From: Elainella sp. Prado103
GTDB lineage: Bacteria; Cyanobacteriota; Cyanobacteriia; Elainellales; Elainellaceae
DNA: 64,000 bases
NCBI GenBank assembly: GCA_025454395.1
Contig: JALOOM010000003.1
Span: forward strand, 62,001-126,000
Direction of reading: 5' to 3'
Shown: positions 38,322 through 47,007 of the stretch, in pieces
How the letters are laid out: each line of letters begins with the position of its first letter
Position numbering within the stretch: position 1 is the stretch's first letter
Notes under the pieces: model-generated
The model's database searches: none
The model's input: the letters and a program-made list of their open reading frames with translations, nothing else
What the model was told of the DNA's origin: nothing
Position numbers and translations under genes: made by a program

Positions 38322-39146
38322 ATGGGAAAGCCGAAATCGTTACCAAAACATCAGCCTTCCGCGCTCAGCCAACCTAGTGAACCCGATCTGATCGCCCAGT
38401 TGGTGCAATCGCACTATTTGTTTCGCCAGTTGGATCCAGCCTGGTTAAACGACTCCTTCAAAACGCAAGACATTGCGGCAGAAAAGCTCTACTCTAACCG
38501 CCCGGTCTACACTGCCTATCGATCCAGCGAGCCTCTGAAAGTGCTGTATTTGGTTTTGGCGGGCGGCCCGGTGATCGCTCGGAGTTCGCCGCTCGATCGC
38601 GTCATTGCCATCACCTATCCGGGGGCTGCGTTTGGGATGCGCAACTTACCGCTGGGCTACGGCTTAGTCGGTCATGCCTTTCCGACCCTGATCGAGTCTT
38701 ATAAAACGACTGATGTCGTTAAGCTACCGATCGAATTGGTACAGACTTTGTACGAGCACCATGAAACCTTTCGATCGCGCTATGACTTGCTCTTTGAGCT
38801 GCGGGAGAAATTTCAATATCACTTGCTCAATTGCAGTACCTACCCACCGCAGGCAGTGGCTTCCCTCTTGCGAGCCCTGCTTTATCAAGAACGCGGCTTA
38901 GGGAATCAACCCAACCCCAATGGCATCTACAGCTTCGATCTGCCAGTCGATTTAATCGCTCGCGCCTGTCAGTTGAATCAACGTACCGTCGAGCAGGTGT
39001 TGAAAGGAATGCAGCAAGCAGGCTTAATTGCCCTCCACAAACCTGAAGATTTGTCCGAAGACATGATTCATGTTTTAGATCCAGAGGGGTTGAAGGAAGC
39101 CTATAGTGCTACTCGCGATAAGGTGTCTTGGTGGCCGCTGAAGTAG
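38322..39146 (+). CDS. Crp/Fnr-like transcription regulator, diverged
   Basis: A 274-residue protein with the outline of a Crp-family regulator. A beta-rich N-terminal half ends in GMRNLPLGYGLVGHAFPTLIESYKTTDVVKLPIELVQTLYEHH, like a cyclic-nucleotide-type domain with a long C-helix. The winged-helix end has DLIARACQLNQRTVEQVLKGMQQAGLIAL. Canonical cAMP-contacting residues (RGE..A.R) were not found, so it probably binds another ligand or none. The family call is tentative. The upstream region has no clear self-operator. Confidence 0.55.
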   Translation: MGKPKSLPKHQPSALSQPSEPDLIAQLVQSHYLFRQLDPAWLNDSFKTQDIAAEKLYSNRPVYTAYRSSEPLKVLYLVLAGGPVIARSSPLDRVIAITYPGAAFGMRNLPLGYGLVGHAFPTLIESYKTTDVVKLPIELVQTLYEHHETFRSRYDLLFELREKFQYHLLNCSTYPPQAVASLLRALLYQERGLGNQPNPNGIYSFDLPVDLIARACQLNQRTVEQVLKGMQQAGLIALHKPEDLSEDMIHVLDPEGLKEAYSATRDKVSWWPLK

Positions 39147-39162
39147 GGGCGGGCAGTCCAAT

Positions 39163-39252
39163 GATCGAACTCCTGATCGAACTCCTTGATCGAACTCCTA
39201 AGCGAACTCCTTGATCGAACTCCTGATCGAACTCCTTGATCGAACTCCTAAT
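39163..39252. repeat. 12-14-bp tandem array, about 7 copies
   Basis: GATCGAACTCCTT-like units, some 12 bp and some 14 bp long, fill most of the gap between the convergent Crp-like and DUF192 genes. Confidence 0.88.
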
Positions 39253-39290
39253 CGGGTTCCAAGAGATGCCTCAGCAGAGAAGGTTGAGGT

Positions 39291-39884
39291 TTAAGATTCT
39301 TCGGGAGCCTTAAACTGAATTTTGATCCGATCGCCTGCTTCGATCCCCAATTCGCTCGCTCGGCCAGCTCGTAACTCCAACACCTGATTCACTTCCATGC
39401 CAGGCCCATACGTCGGGCAAGGATCACTCGCACAGGGAGGCACGTTAGGAATCACTGCCTTCACCTGATCATCCAACAAGAACACCATATCGAGCGGCTG
39501 GGGAGTATTTTTCATCCAAAAGCGGACAGGGCGAGGTGGATTAAAGGGAAACAACATGCCGCGATCGTCCGGTAAAGGGGGGCGATACATCAAACCCATC
39601 GACTGCTCGATAGGGGTACGAGCCACCTCCAGGTGAATGATCGTCCCAGCGATTTCGGCCTGGGCAGAAATGGGCAACACTTGGGCGAGATCCTCCTGTA
39701 CCGTTGGCGGGGTTGCGGGGGGAGTAGTTGATGGGGGATGGGTTGCGGGGGCTTGAGCCACTTGGGTAACACTGTTATCAGACAGATTTGCAGCCGGTAG
39801 GTTGCTACAGCCCAAGAGCAAAATTCCTAACCCCAGCGAGAGCAAATCGATCCTGAGCGAGTGCCAGAAAGCGCAGTGAACCAT
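39291..39884 (-). CDS. DUF192 family lipoprotein
   Basis: A 197-residue protein. The C-terminal ~110 residues are DUF192 (EVARTPIEQSMGLMYR, GMLFPFNPPRPVRFWMKNT, LDMVFLLDD, VLELRAGRASELGIEAGD). The N-terminus has a hydrophobic run ending in LLLGCSNL, a likely lipobox with Cys, followed by a Pro/Thr-rich linker. DUF192 proteins are exported and of unknown function. It starts 21 bp after the upstream periplasmic binding protein gene on the same strand, so it is the last gene of a regulator, binding protein and DUF192 operon. Confidence 0.9.
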   Translation of the reverse strand: MVHCAFWHSLRIDLLSLGLGILLLGCSNLPAANLSDNSVTQVAQAPATHPPSTTPPATPPTVQEDLAQVLPISAQAEIAGTIIHLEVARTPIEQSMGLMYRPPLPDDRGMLFPFNPPRPVRFWMKNTPQPLDMVFLLDDQVKAVIPNVPPCASDPCPTYGPGMEVNQVLELRAGRASELGIEAGDRIKIQFKAPEES

Positions 39885-39905
39885 AACAAGAAGCGATCGA
39901 TTGAA

Positions 39906-41009
39906 TCAATCAAAGATGGGAAAGGTATACAGATTAGCCGCTTGATCACGAGTTCGATCAACAGCTTGGGACTGAGTTGGAGTTGAGTTCAGGGAGGGAT
40001 CAAACGGGGTAGAATTGGCAAAAGCGGGCCAATTGGGAGGCTGAGACGGCACATAAGCCGTCAGTTGTTGTTGAAAGAAGTTGAGCAACGGTTGGCGATC
40101 GATCGGCACAACTCCTTGTTCGCCAAACCAGCGATCCAGAGTGGCTGTCGCCTGAGGAGCGCCCGTGACCGCTTCTTGCATAAATCGCATCAGAGCCGCA
40201 TTGACCGTTTTTCGAAATTCCGGTTGACCTTCAGGCAAGATACAGGCGTATTTTTCCTGATCATAGGATTGCTGAGCTGGAAAAATTTGATAGTTCAGGC
40301 GCTCCGATTCGGGTAACGCCTGCCGCATCGCTTGCAGCAAAATGCCGTCGCTGGCTAAACCATCAATTTGCCCCCGCTGCAACGCCGCCAGTCCATTTCC
40401 ACGGTTCTCAAATTGGCTAAATTGCGCGATCGGGAACAGTTTTGCCATCACTGACTGATTGGTGGTTCCTGCTACGACCCCAATGTGAAACTCCGCACCA
40501 AGTTGGCTCCGCGTATTAATGAGCAATTGGGTACCCGTGACAAAATAGCCGACAGAAAAATTGACATCTAATTCTCGTCTGCGGCTATAGCTGGTGGCTC
40601 CACAGACTAAATCAACCGAGCCAGCCATCACCATATTCATACGGTTTGTACTATCCACCGGCACCAACTTGAGCTCGACTGGACGCTGAAGGTGCTGCTG
40701 CATTTGTGATCGCACCCGCTCCAGCAGATCGATCGAGTAGCCTTGCCAGCGGTCATCCGCATCGCGATAGGCAAATGGCATGGCATCCGTACGGGTACCG
40801 GCAACCAGTTCGCCAGTGCGTTTGACCCGTTCTAAAACTTCTTCAACTGGGATAGATTCTGGAGTTGATCCTGGAGGTGCTGCTGGGATGGATTCCACCC
40901 CAATTGCTGATGTACTCGGCAATCGGTTCGGTTCGGCGGCATGAGCAGCAACCCACCCACTCCCTAGCCACCCGATCGCCATTAGTAGACTAGGCTTCAC
41001 GTAAGACAT
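39906..41009 (-). CDS. Periplasmic amino-acid-type binding protein (SBP family 3)
   Basis: An extracytoplasmic solute-binding protein. The signal sequence is SLLMAIGWLGSGWVAAHA. The SBP_bac_3 body has GELVAGTRTDAMPFAYRD, WQGYSIDLLERV, VDLVCGATSYSRRRELDVNFSVGYF and GVVAGTTNQSV. The last ~45 residues are a Ser/Thr/Gln-rich tail. The ATG at 41009 (codon 3 of a longer TTG frame) is preferred. It overlaps the end of the upstream response regulator gene by 20 bp, so expression is coupled. No permease or ATPase gene is adjacent, so it may act as a sensor partner or serve a distant transporter. Confidence 0.88.
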   Translation of the reverse strand: MSYVKPSLLMAIGWLGSGWVAAHAAEPNRLPSTSAIGVESIPAAPPGSTPESIPVEEVLERVKRTGELVAGTRTDAMPFAYRDADDRWQGYSIDLLERVRSQMQQHLQRPVELKLVPVDSTNRMNMVMAGSVDLVCGATSYSRRRELDVNFSVGYFVTGTQLLINTRSQLGAEFHIGVVAGTTNQSVMAKLFPIAQFSQFENRGNGLAALQRGQIDGLASDGILLQAMRQALPESERLNYQIFPAQQSYDQEKYACILPEGQPEFRKTVNAALMRFMQEAVTGAPQATATLDRWFGEQGVVPIDRQPLLNFFQQQLTAYVPSQPPNWPAFANSTPFDPSLNSTPTQSQAVDRTRDQAANLYTFPIFD

Positions 41010-41685
41010 ACCCAACTCCTCGCACGGTTTGAATCAGCCGCTTCTCTCCCTCATCTTCGATCTTGAGGCGCAAATAGCGAATGTAGACTTCAATCACGTT
41101 CGACTCACCCATGAAATCATACCCCCAAACATTTTCGAGGATCTGCTCACGGGTTAATACTTCGCGAGGATGCTCCATCAAATATTTCAATAGCTCAAAC
41201 TCTTTCATCGTGAGATCGATCGGGCGATCGTTCCGAATGGCCCGGCGGCTAGCCAGATCCAACACCAGATCGCCAAACCGTAGTTGTTCGCTGTTGCCAT
41301 TTTCGGTGTGGAGGTACAGCCGCACCAGTTTGAGAAAGTCTTCGCTGCGGTAGGGTTTGAGAAAATAGTCGTCAGCCCCTGCTTCCATACAGGCCACTCG
41401 ATCTTCTAGCGAGTCTTTCGCCATCAAGAGTAACACTGGCATTCTGGCCCCATGGGATCGCAAATTACTGCACAGAGACAATCCTGATTCCCCGGCTAAC
41501 ATGCGATCGATCACGACCAAGGCGGGTTGTAAATCTTCCACCTGTTTGAGACCTTCGATCGCATCATAAACAACCGTAGGTTCATACCCCGACTCACGGA
41601 GATCGGTACTGACATGCTGGGCCAGTTGTTCATCAGTTTCAATCACCAAGACTCGCGGGTGAACATCCAGAGTGTCTGTATTCAT
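40990..41685 (-). CDS. OmpR-family response regulator, NblR-like
   Basis: A 231-residue regulator from the ATG at 41685, preferred over the longer frame at 41739 because GAGG lies 6 bp before it. The receiver has the phosphoacceptor Asp at 60 (VVIDRMLAGESG) and KPYR with the conserved Lys. The winged-helix domain shows DLTMKEFELLKYLMEHPREVLTREQILENVWGYDF and VRGVGYVLR. The receiver resembles the cyanobacterial NblR group (nutrient and high-light stress, phycobilisome degradation), but the assignment is from memory of that family and not certain. The next gene overlaps its stop. Its leader carries a 16-bp tandem array. Confidence 0.9.
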   Translation of the reverse strand: MNTDTLDVHPRVLVIETDEQLAQHVSTDLRESGYEPTVVYDAIEGLKQVEDLQPALVVIDRMLAGESGLSLCSNLRSHGARMPVLLLMAKDSLEDRVACMEAGADDYFLKPYRSEDFLKLVRLYLHTENGNSEQLRFGDLVLDLASRRAIRNDRPIDLTMKEFELLKYLMEHPREVLTREQILENVWGYDFMGESNVIEVYIRYLRLKIEDEGEKRLIQTVRGVGYVLREA

Positions 41686-41728
41686 AAGCGCCTCATGCTG
41701 CTGATTCAATTCACTCGATGGAACTCGA

Positions 41729-41808
41729 CGATCTTTCAATTCAGCGATCTTTCAATTCAGCGGTCTATCCATTCAGCGATCTATCCACTCAGCGATCTAT
41801 CCACTCAG
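41729..41808. repeat. 16-bp tandem array, 5 copies, upstream of the response regulator
   Basis: Five units of CGATCTATCCACTCAG (two with TTTCAATTCAG endings) lie 44-123 bp upstream of the regulator ATG, in its leader or promoter. A degenerate sixth copy follows. Confidence 0.9.
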
Positions 41809-41902
41809 CGGTATCGATTCAGCTTAATCGATCGAACCTGTTCTAGCAGAGATACAGCAAATCTTCCTCAAAATTTCTTAAAGTTTCACCCCACTTGTGG
41901 TT

Positions 41903-42820
41903 TCAGGGTAGCTCCACTGAGGTGGGTTTGGCCACATGAGGTAACCCCCAGCCTAACTTCTCCCGCAGCACATGGAAAAACTCATTGGGACGCAGGCGAA
42001 TAAACCGGGCTCGATAGGAGGATCGCACAATACGCACCCGGTCTTCCGGTAGCACCGCACAGCCCGCATTCCCATCCACAACCATCACCAGTGGATTGAG
42101 ATTGGCCGGAAAAATGGTCACTGGTTCACTATCCGCAAACACGAGGGCTCGGGATGCGAGCGAGTGAGGACAAATTGGCACGAGCTGCAAAACCGGCACA
42201 TTGGGTGTGATGACCGGCCCACCCGCAGAAAGTGAATAGGCAGTCGAACCCGTAGGAGTAGACAAAATAATGCCATCAGCCGCAATGTCTACCGGAGCAT
42301 GAGAACCCATCTCGATTTCAAAGTGGCACATGCTGGTGAGCGGTTCCCGGTGCAGCACCATTTCATTCAGGCAAAGGGCTTGCCAAATCAGCTTGTCCTC
42401 CCGCCAGACCTGAACCGCCAGCATCGCCCGTTCCTCAACGGAATATTCCTGGTTCAGGAGCGCATCCAGGGCTTGGGGCAATTGATTCAAATAGGCCTCG
42501 GTCAGAAAACCCATATGCCCCGTATTGATGGTGAGCAAAGGAACTCCCGATGGTGCCACTTGACGAAAAGCAGCCAGAACGGTGCCATCTCCGCCCAGCA
42601 CGATCGCAAATGCCATATCGGCATCAAATCCAGAAGGCACAAGTTGCTCGATCGGGGTATAGCAGGCAGGTTTACCAGGCTGGGAATATCCTAGGATTCC
42701 GCCCTCTCCCGTGGCCAGGCACACCTCCCAACCGTATGCCTTTAGCTTGTGCTCGATTTCTTTTGCAACTCGACAAGCAACCGGCTTAATGTCGTTGTAG
42801 ATAATGCCAGCTTTGGGCAC
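41903..42820 (-). CDS. nadK: NAD kinase
   Basis: Phosphorylates NAD to NADP. The GGDGT motif is at about 76-80 ([15 protein letters not shown]). [12 protein letters not shown], the NE-motif [14 protein letters not shown] and [21 protein letters not shown] are all present. The GTG at 42820 is preferred because it gives the usual opening (M)PKAGIIYND; the frame also extends 6 bp upstream to a TTG. Length of about 305 residues is normal for the cyanobacterial enzyme. Confidence 0.96.
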   Translation of the reverse strand: MPKAGIIYNDIKPVACRVAKEIEHKLKAYGWEVCLATGEGGILGYSQPGKPACYTPIEQLVPSGFDADMAFAIVLGGDGTVLAAFRQVAPSGVPLLTINTGHMGFLTEAYLNQLPQALDALLNQEYSVEERAMLAVQVWREDKLIWQALCLNEMVLHREPLTSMCHFEIEMGSHAPVDIAADGIILSTPTGSTAYSLSAGGPVITPNVPVLQLVPICPHSLASRALVFADSEPVTIFPANLNPLVMVVDGNAGCAVLPEDRVRIVRSSYRARFIRLRPNEFFHVLREKLGWGLPHVAKPTSVELP

Positions 42821-43100
42821 ACGCAAAGTCCGCAGGTAAAAACATCAAATCACGCAAAGTTCCCCAGGGGGTGCGCTCTTATCTAGATTAGGGGATGGGC
42901 GCGATGTTTGAACAGCATTCTGTTGAGTAGAATCAGTTTTTCTTAGCTTTAGCATGAGAAAATCACGAGGCAAATTCTGGCAAAGCATTTGTCGTTATCT
43001 TCATATTTTGTTACAAACAGAGGGAGGCAGTGTGGCGATCGAGGGTTTGCTCCACGGTTCAGTCTCAAGCCCAGCATGATGTTGTGATTTCTAAACGACT

Positions 43101-43886
43101 ATGTTTATCGGGTCTAAGAGCAATCCCAGTACAGACTTCGGTGAGCGAATGCTCAATGCGGTGGCAACTCAGTCACTGCGCCATTTGTTTACCCAAAGCG
43201 AGCAAGTGGAGGTCACCGTTCGCTGTTTTCCTTCCAGCAAACTTTTACAGGGCAGTATTGATAGCTTCAAGATGAGCGGCCGGCATTTGGTGATTCGTCG
43301 CCAGTTTGAAGTCGAAGAAATGTCGTTTGAAACGGATGCCGTTGCGATCGATTTTGGCTCGGTGGTGAGTGGCAAACTGCGCCTGAAGCAACCCACTCAA
43401 GCTGTGGCTCAAATTGTTTTGGTCGAAGATGCGATTAATCGGGCCTTCAATGCCGATCTCGTGCGCCAGCGGTTACAGCATCTTGATTTACCTCCCCTCA
43501 CCAATCTCTCTGGTGGGGAACCCGTTTCCTTCCGCGATGTTCAAATTAACCTGTTACCGGACAATCAGGTACGCATTACCGCCAAAACAGACTTACCGAA
43601 CCGCACCGATGTCCCCATTCAGCTCACGGCAACTTTAGCGATCGAAAAACGGCGACGTATCTTGTTTCAAAATCCCCAATTTGAATCTGAGGCAGTGGCC
43701 GAAGATCTGCGCGGCATTGCCGAAATTCTTACTACTGGCTTTGCGCAAGTGCTCAATGAGATGGTCGATCTCGATCGGTTTGATCTTGATGGAGTGACTT
43801 TGCGGTTAAATCGGCTCGAAACCCACGGCAAGCAACTGCTCTTCAGCGGCTATGCCCAGATTGATCGGTTTCCTGGTGTCGGGTAA
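43101..43886 (+). CDS. DUF2993 domain protein
   Basis: A 261-residue protein of the DUF2993 (LmeA-like) family common in cyanobacteria: early ERMLNAVATQSLRHLFTQSEQVEVTV, then FPSSKLLQGSIDSFKMSGRHLVIRRQFEVEEMSFETD. It is beta-rich without a signal peptide. Related proteins are thought to bind lipids, but the role here is unknown. A short 19-bp direct duplication (GCTGACCGCAAAAGGTAGT) lies between it and exbB. Confidence 0.85.
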   Translation: MFIGSKSNPSTDFGERMLNAVATQSLRHLFTQSEQVEVTVRCFPSSKLLQGSIDSFKMSGRHLVIRRQFEVEEMSFETDAVAIDFGSVVSGKLRLKQPTQAVAQIVLVEDAINRAFNADLVRQRLQHLDLPPLTNLSGGEPVSFRDVQINLLPDNQVRITAKTDLPNRTDVPIQLTATLAIEKRRRILFQNPQFESEAVAEDLRGIAEILTTGFAQVLNEMVDLDRFDLDGVTLRLNRLETHGKQLLFSGYAQIDRFPGVG

Positions 43887-44022
43887 ATCTTTTCAGACTG
43901 AATTACCCTGAACAAGATCCACTCAAAAAGCCCGATCCCATGATCCCCAGATGCCGTATGCTGGAGCTAATGCTGACCGCAAAAGGTAGTGCTGACCGCA
44001 AAAGATAAACGAGAGGACATCC

Positions 44023-44670
44023 ATGCCAATTGGGAATTTGTTTACCCTGGGCGGGGTGGTAATGTGGCCCTTGCTAGGGCTATCTATCCTGGCAATGGCG
44101 CTAATTTTAGAGCGGATTGTGTTCTGGGTGCAGGTGGTACGGCGACAGGAAAGGGTCGTGCGGGAGGTGCTGCTGCTCTATCGTCGGAGCCCAGAGGCAG
44201 CCTTACACAAACTCGAAAAAAACATTCATTTGCCGATCGCCCGCATTTTCCTGGCGGCCCTAGAGCTGGAACAGCCGACCGCAGAAGAGTTTCGCCTGGC
44301 CCTAGAAAGTGCGGCTCAAGCTGAGCTTCCCCTACTCAAACGATTCAATACCGTCTTTGAAACCGTAATCAGTGTTTCACCGCTGTTGGGTTTACTAGGG
44401 ACAATCTTGGGATTAATTAATTCCTTTGCGTCCCTCCGCATTGGCGATCTTGGTGGAACCGCTACCACCAACGTCAGCGCCGGGATCAGTGAAGCCTTGG
44501 TTTCGACTGCTTCTGGCTTAATTGTCGCCATTTTCACCCTGCTATTCGCTAACGTGTTTCGCGGGCTTTATTTGCGCCAAATGGCTCTCATTCAGGAGTA
44601 TGGCGGGCAACTGGAGTTGATCTATCGTCGTCACCACGAGCGAGGAGTATCCTATGCGTCTCCCCAATGA
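44023..44670 (+). CDS. exbB: MotA/TolQ/ExbB proton channel family protein
   Basis: The 215-residue ExbB-type subunit of a proton-driven motor complex. There are three membrane segments (about 10-32, 110-132 and 155-180), with the signature VSPLLGLLGTILGLINSF and GISEALVSTASGLIVAIFTLL. GAGAGGA lies 6 bp before the ATG. It overlaps exbD by 17 bp and forms a two-gene operon. No tonB is adjacent; the TonB-like protein at 1.1-2.2 kb is the only candidate partner in the window. Confidence 0.93.
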   Translation: MPIGNLFTLGGVVMWPLLGLSILAMALILERIVFWVQVVRRQERVVREVLLLYRRSPEAALHKLEKNIHLPIARIFLAALELEQPTAEEFRLALESAAQAELPLLKRFNTVFETVISVSPLLGLLGTILGLINSFASLRIGDLGGTATTNVSAGISEALVSTASGLIVAIFTLLFANVFRGLYLRQMALIQEYGGQLELIYRRHHERGVSYASPQ

Positions 44671-45055
44671 GCCGGAGCCGCCGTTTCAAATCAACATCGT
44701 GCCCATGATCGATGTGATCTTCGCGATCCTCACTTTCTTCATCATGTCTACGTTGTTTCTGACCCGATCGGAAGGTTTGCCCGTCAACCTACCGGCAGCC
44801 AAATCATCCGAAGCGCAGACATCCGAACAGTTAGTCGTCACGATCGATGCAGCCGGAAATTTGGCGTTGAATCGTCAGTCGTTACCCCTAGACAAGATAG
44901 TTCGCGAAGTGCAAGCACGGGCTTTGGCAGGACAACAACCCGTCGTTGTAATTAACGCCGATCAAGCCGTCGAACATGGCAAGGTCGTTCAGGTGATGGA
45001 TCAACTGCGATCGATTCAGGGAGTACGCCTAGCGATCGCCACCCAACGGCCCTAG
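44654..45055 (+). CDS. exbD: ExbD/TolR family protein
   Basis: The 133-residue ExbD partner of ExbB. One membrane helix carries the essential Asp (NIVPMIDVIFAILTFFIM, Asp about 20). The periplasmic domain is LVVTIDAAGNLALNRQSL and onward to QGVRLAIATQ. Its start overlaps exbB by 17 bp, and its end overlaps the convergent tsaE tail by 27 bp. Confidence 0.93.
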   Translation: MRLPNEPEPPFQINIVPMIDVIFAILTFFIMSTLFLTRSEGLPVNLPAAKSSEAQTSEQLVVTIDAAGNLALNRQSLPLDKIVREVQARALAGQQPVVVINADQAVEHGKVVQVMDQLRSIQGVRLAIATQRP

Positions 45056-45652
45056 CGCAGCAGATGGGGTGGCAGCAGGCGCAGGGAGCGGAGTCAGCGC
45101 AACTGGAGCACTGGGTGTTGTAGGATGAGATGCTGGATGAGGTGCCGAATGAGGTGCCAGATGAGCTTCTGGACTGGTCTGAGCGTAAGCAGCCATTAAT
45201 TGCTGGAGGCTCTGTTGATGTGCTGCTCCCACTGCAACAAAGTCTACTTGTCTACCAGAATTTTGCGCCGAGAAACAGAGCTGTAAATACTCTGATGGCA
45301 AGTTAGGACAGCGTTCCGCCCATTCGATCGCCACAATGCCAAGCGGATACTCTTCGCCATCCCAGTAGATTTCTAAATAGAGTTCGGAGATTTCCTCCGG
45401 TTGAAGGCGATACAAATCGAAGTGGTAAAGCGGGATCGTTGCTTCTGGGTATTCACTGACCAGAGAAAAAGTTGGACTAACGATCGGCTCCGTAATTCCT
45501 AACCCTTGCCCCAGACTCTGTACCAGAGTAGTTTTTCCGCTGCCCAGATCGCCGTTTAAGAGCAGAATGCTGCCAGGTGACAGAGTTTGAGCCAGCATCC
45601 TCCCTAGCCATCGGGTCGCCAATTCGTCAGGTAAATCAAGTCTCCATTGCAT
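45029..45652 (-). CDS. tsaE: tRNA threonylcarbamoyladenosine synthesis ATPase TsaE, extended tail
   Basis: TsaE works with TsaB and TsaD in forming t6A37 in tRNA. The P-loop is GDLGSGKTTLVQSLG (about 35-49). It also has SPTFSLVSEY, the conserved HFDLYRL and the IVAIEWAER strand. The family normally ends near residue 155. Here ~50 more residues of Ala/Pro/His-rich sequence follow (HLAPHSAPHPASHP), partly encoded by a GATGAGGTGCC repeat (45129-45166), and they run 27 bp into the end of exbD. The tail looks like a late readthrough or expansion product. Confidence 0.93.
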   Translation of the reverse strand: MQWRLDLPDELATRWLGRMLAQTLSPGSILLLNGDLGSGKTTLVQSLGQGLGITEPIVSPTFSLVSEYPEATIPLYHFDLYRLQPEEISELYLEIYWDGEEYPLGIVAIEWAERCPNLPSEYLQLCFSAQNSGRQVDFVAVGAAHQQSLQQLMAAYAQTSPEAHLAPHSAPHPASHPTTPSAPVALTPLPAPAATPSAALGPLGGDR

Positions 45653-45827
45653 GGGTAGGGTTTCAACAACGCTGATCCCATTATCCCAGGCATTTGGTGA
45701 TCAGGCTGACTCTATCCCGAAGTCACCAGGATCATAAGCAGTTAAAACCGAAGCTTAATCTGAAACTTGAACTGAAGTTTGAACTGAACTTACATCTTGC
45801 CAACTTCGCCTGCTCAAGGAACCCTGG

Positions 45828-45887
45828 ATTAAATTCAGACACATTAAACTCAGACACATTAAACTCAGACACATTAAACTTAGAAGC
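45828..45887. repeat. 15-bp tandem array, 4 copies
   Basis: Four units of ATTAAACTCAGACAC, the first and last diverged. Open frames through it on either strand (45694-46008, 45732-45998) are array translations and not genes. A related CTTGAACTGAAGTTTGAACT repeat lies at 45757-45790. The 393-bp gap 45653-46045 holds no gene. Confidence 0.88.
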
Positions 45888-45971
45888 ACTGAAGGCAGGC
45901 TTACAGCGATCGGGAAACTCCCCTACACTTGCAAAACCTGCCTCAACATATCTAGAAAGGTGTGACATAAG

Positions 45972-45986
45972 CCTCGCTAAGCGAGG
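45972..45986 (-). other. Perfect short hairpin downstream of cp12
   Basis: CCTCGC-TAA-GCGAGG. On the minus strand it follows cp12 after a tandem array, but no real T-run follows it, so a terminator role is weak. It may protect the cp12 mRNA 3' end. Confidence 0.35.
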
Positions 45987-45996
45987 AATGGAATTC

Positions 45997-46040
45997 ACTA
46001 ATTCGTGACTAATTCGTGACTGATTCGTGACTGATTCGTG
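45997..46040. repeat. 11-bp tandem array just after the cp12 stop, 4 copies
   Basis: ACTRATTCGTG is repeated four times, with a fifth degenerate copy reaching the cp12 stop codon. Confidence 0.88.
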
Positions 46041-46045
46041 ACCGA

Positions 46046-46294
46046 TTAGTTATCGTAAACACGGCATTCGTCAGCATCTGGATTGGCATCGCAGTATTGC
46101 TGAAAAGCATTTTTAGGATGCTCTTTCTCACGCTGGTGCGAGGCTTCTGCTTGAAGCTCTTCGACAACATCCCAAGCGGCGGCACACTCAGGTGAAGTTG
46201 CACCATTGATTTCACAGGCTGTCCGAGCTTCTTGACGCTCTTTTTCGATTTGTTCGTTTAACTCGGCTTGAACGTTGCTCTGAGTATTGCTCAT
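46046..46294 (-). CDS. cp12: CP12, redox regulator of the Calvin cycle
   Basis: CP12 is a small disordered protein that binds GAPDH and phosphoribulokinase in the dark under oxidising conditions and switches both off. All four Cys are present: pair one C27/C37 (TACEINGATSPECAAAW) and pair two C68/C77 (YCDANPDADECRVYDN). The central AWDVVEELQAEASHQ helix is conserved. The 82-residue length is standard. The gene stands alone on the minus strand, with a tandem array touching its 3' end. Confidence 0.97.
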   Translation of the reverse strand: MSNTQSNVQAELNEQIEKERQEARTACEINGATSPECAAAWDVVEELQAEASHQREKEHPKNAFQQYCDANPDADECRVYDN

Positions 46295-47007
46295 GGATTT
46301 GTGTTATGGGTTTTGGAAGTGTAGTTAGGTGGTTATGACTCTAAGGTAGCTTAACTTGCCCTAAAACCAAATCACCCAGATGGATGCTCTTAAGGGACTT
46401 TTCCAAAGAATGCTTCCTTCTAAGATGCCCACGAAAAAGAACCGATTCGAGAATTGGAGCAGCTTTCTTAAGATTTGCTGGATCAATCCCTGCAGGCAGG
46501 ATGGAATTTAGCTAATTGATCCTACCCTGGATTAAAGGGGAAAACTTGTGCCCGTTGATACGCAAGATTAACCTCCAACATTGCTACACAAGCACCAGGG
46601 AATCTATCAACCAATACTGAGTTGGGTGAAGAGCCCACCTTTTTGTAAAGAGCCCACCTTTTCGTCAATTGATCTTTTCGATGGATTCGATCTTCTTCGA
46701 TGGATTCGATGGATCATCGATAATCCATCATGGATCGATCATTGGATTGATTAGTATCTATTGCGATTTGTACCAAAATCTTGCATCACCTTAAAAATGA
46801 CAGGAAAGATTCATAATAATTTCTAAAGTAGCCGTTGCTACGGCTCATCGACTGTTGGCTTTTGTTGGCTTTAGGGCAGTTTGGTGACTGGAGCAATTTA
46901 GTGGCTGGAGCAATTTAGTGGCTGGAGCAATTAGAACAAGAGCACCAGTCAGAGATAGAGCATTTGGCTCATTCGCTCTTAACCCCCAACCCGATGGAGA
47001 GAAGAAC
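46295..47007. other. Intergenic region between divergent cp12 and FIST genes
   Basis: 713 bp. It has a 43-codon basic open frame at 46380-46511 with no recognisable features and probably no function. It also holds a duplicated AGAGCCCACCTTTT (46631-46663), a cluster of overlapping GGATTCGAT/ATCGAT palindromes (46676-46745), and a 17-bp array AGTGGCTGGAGCAATTT, about three copies (46882-46933). Confidence 0.45.
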
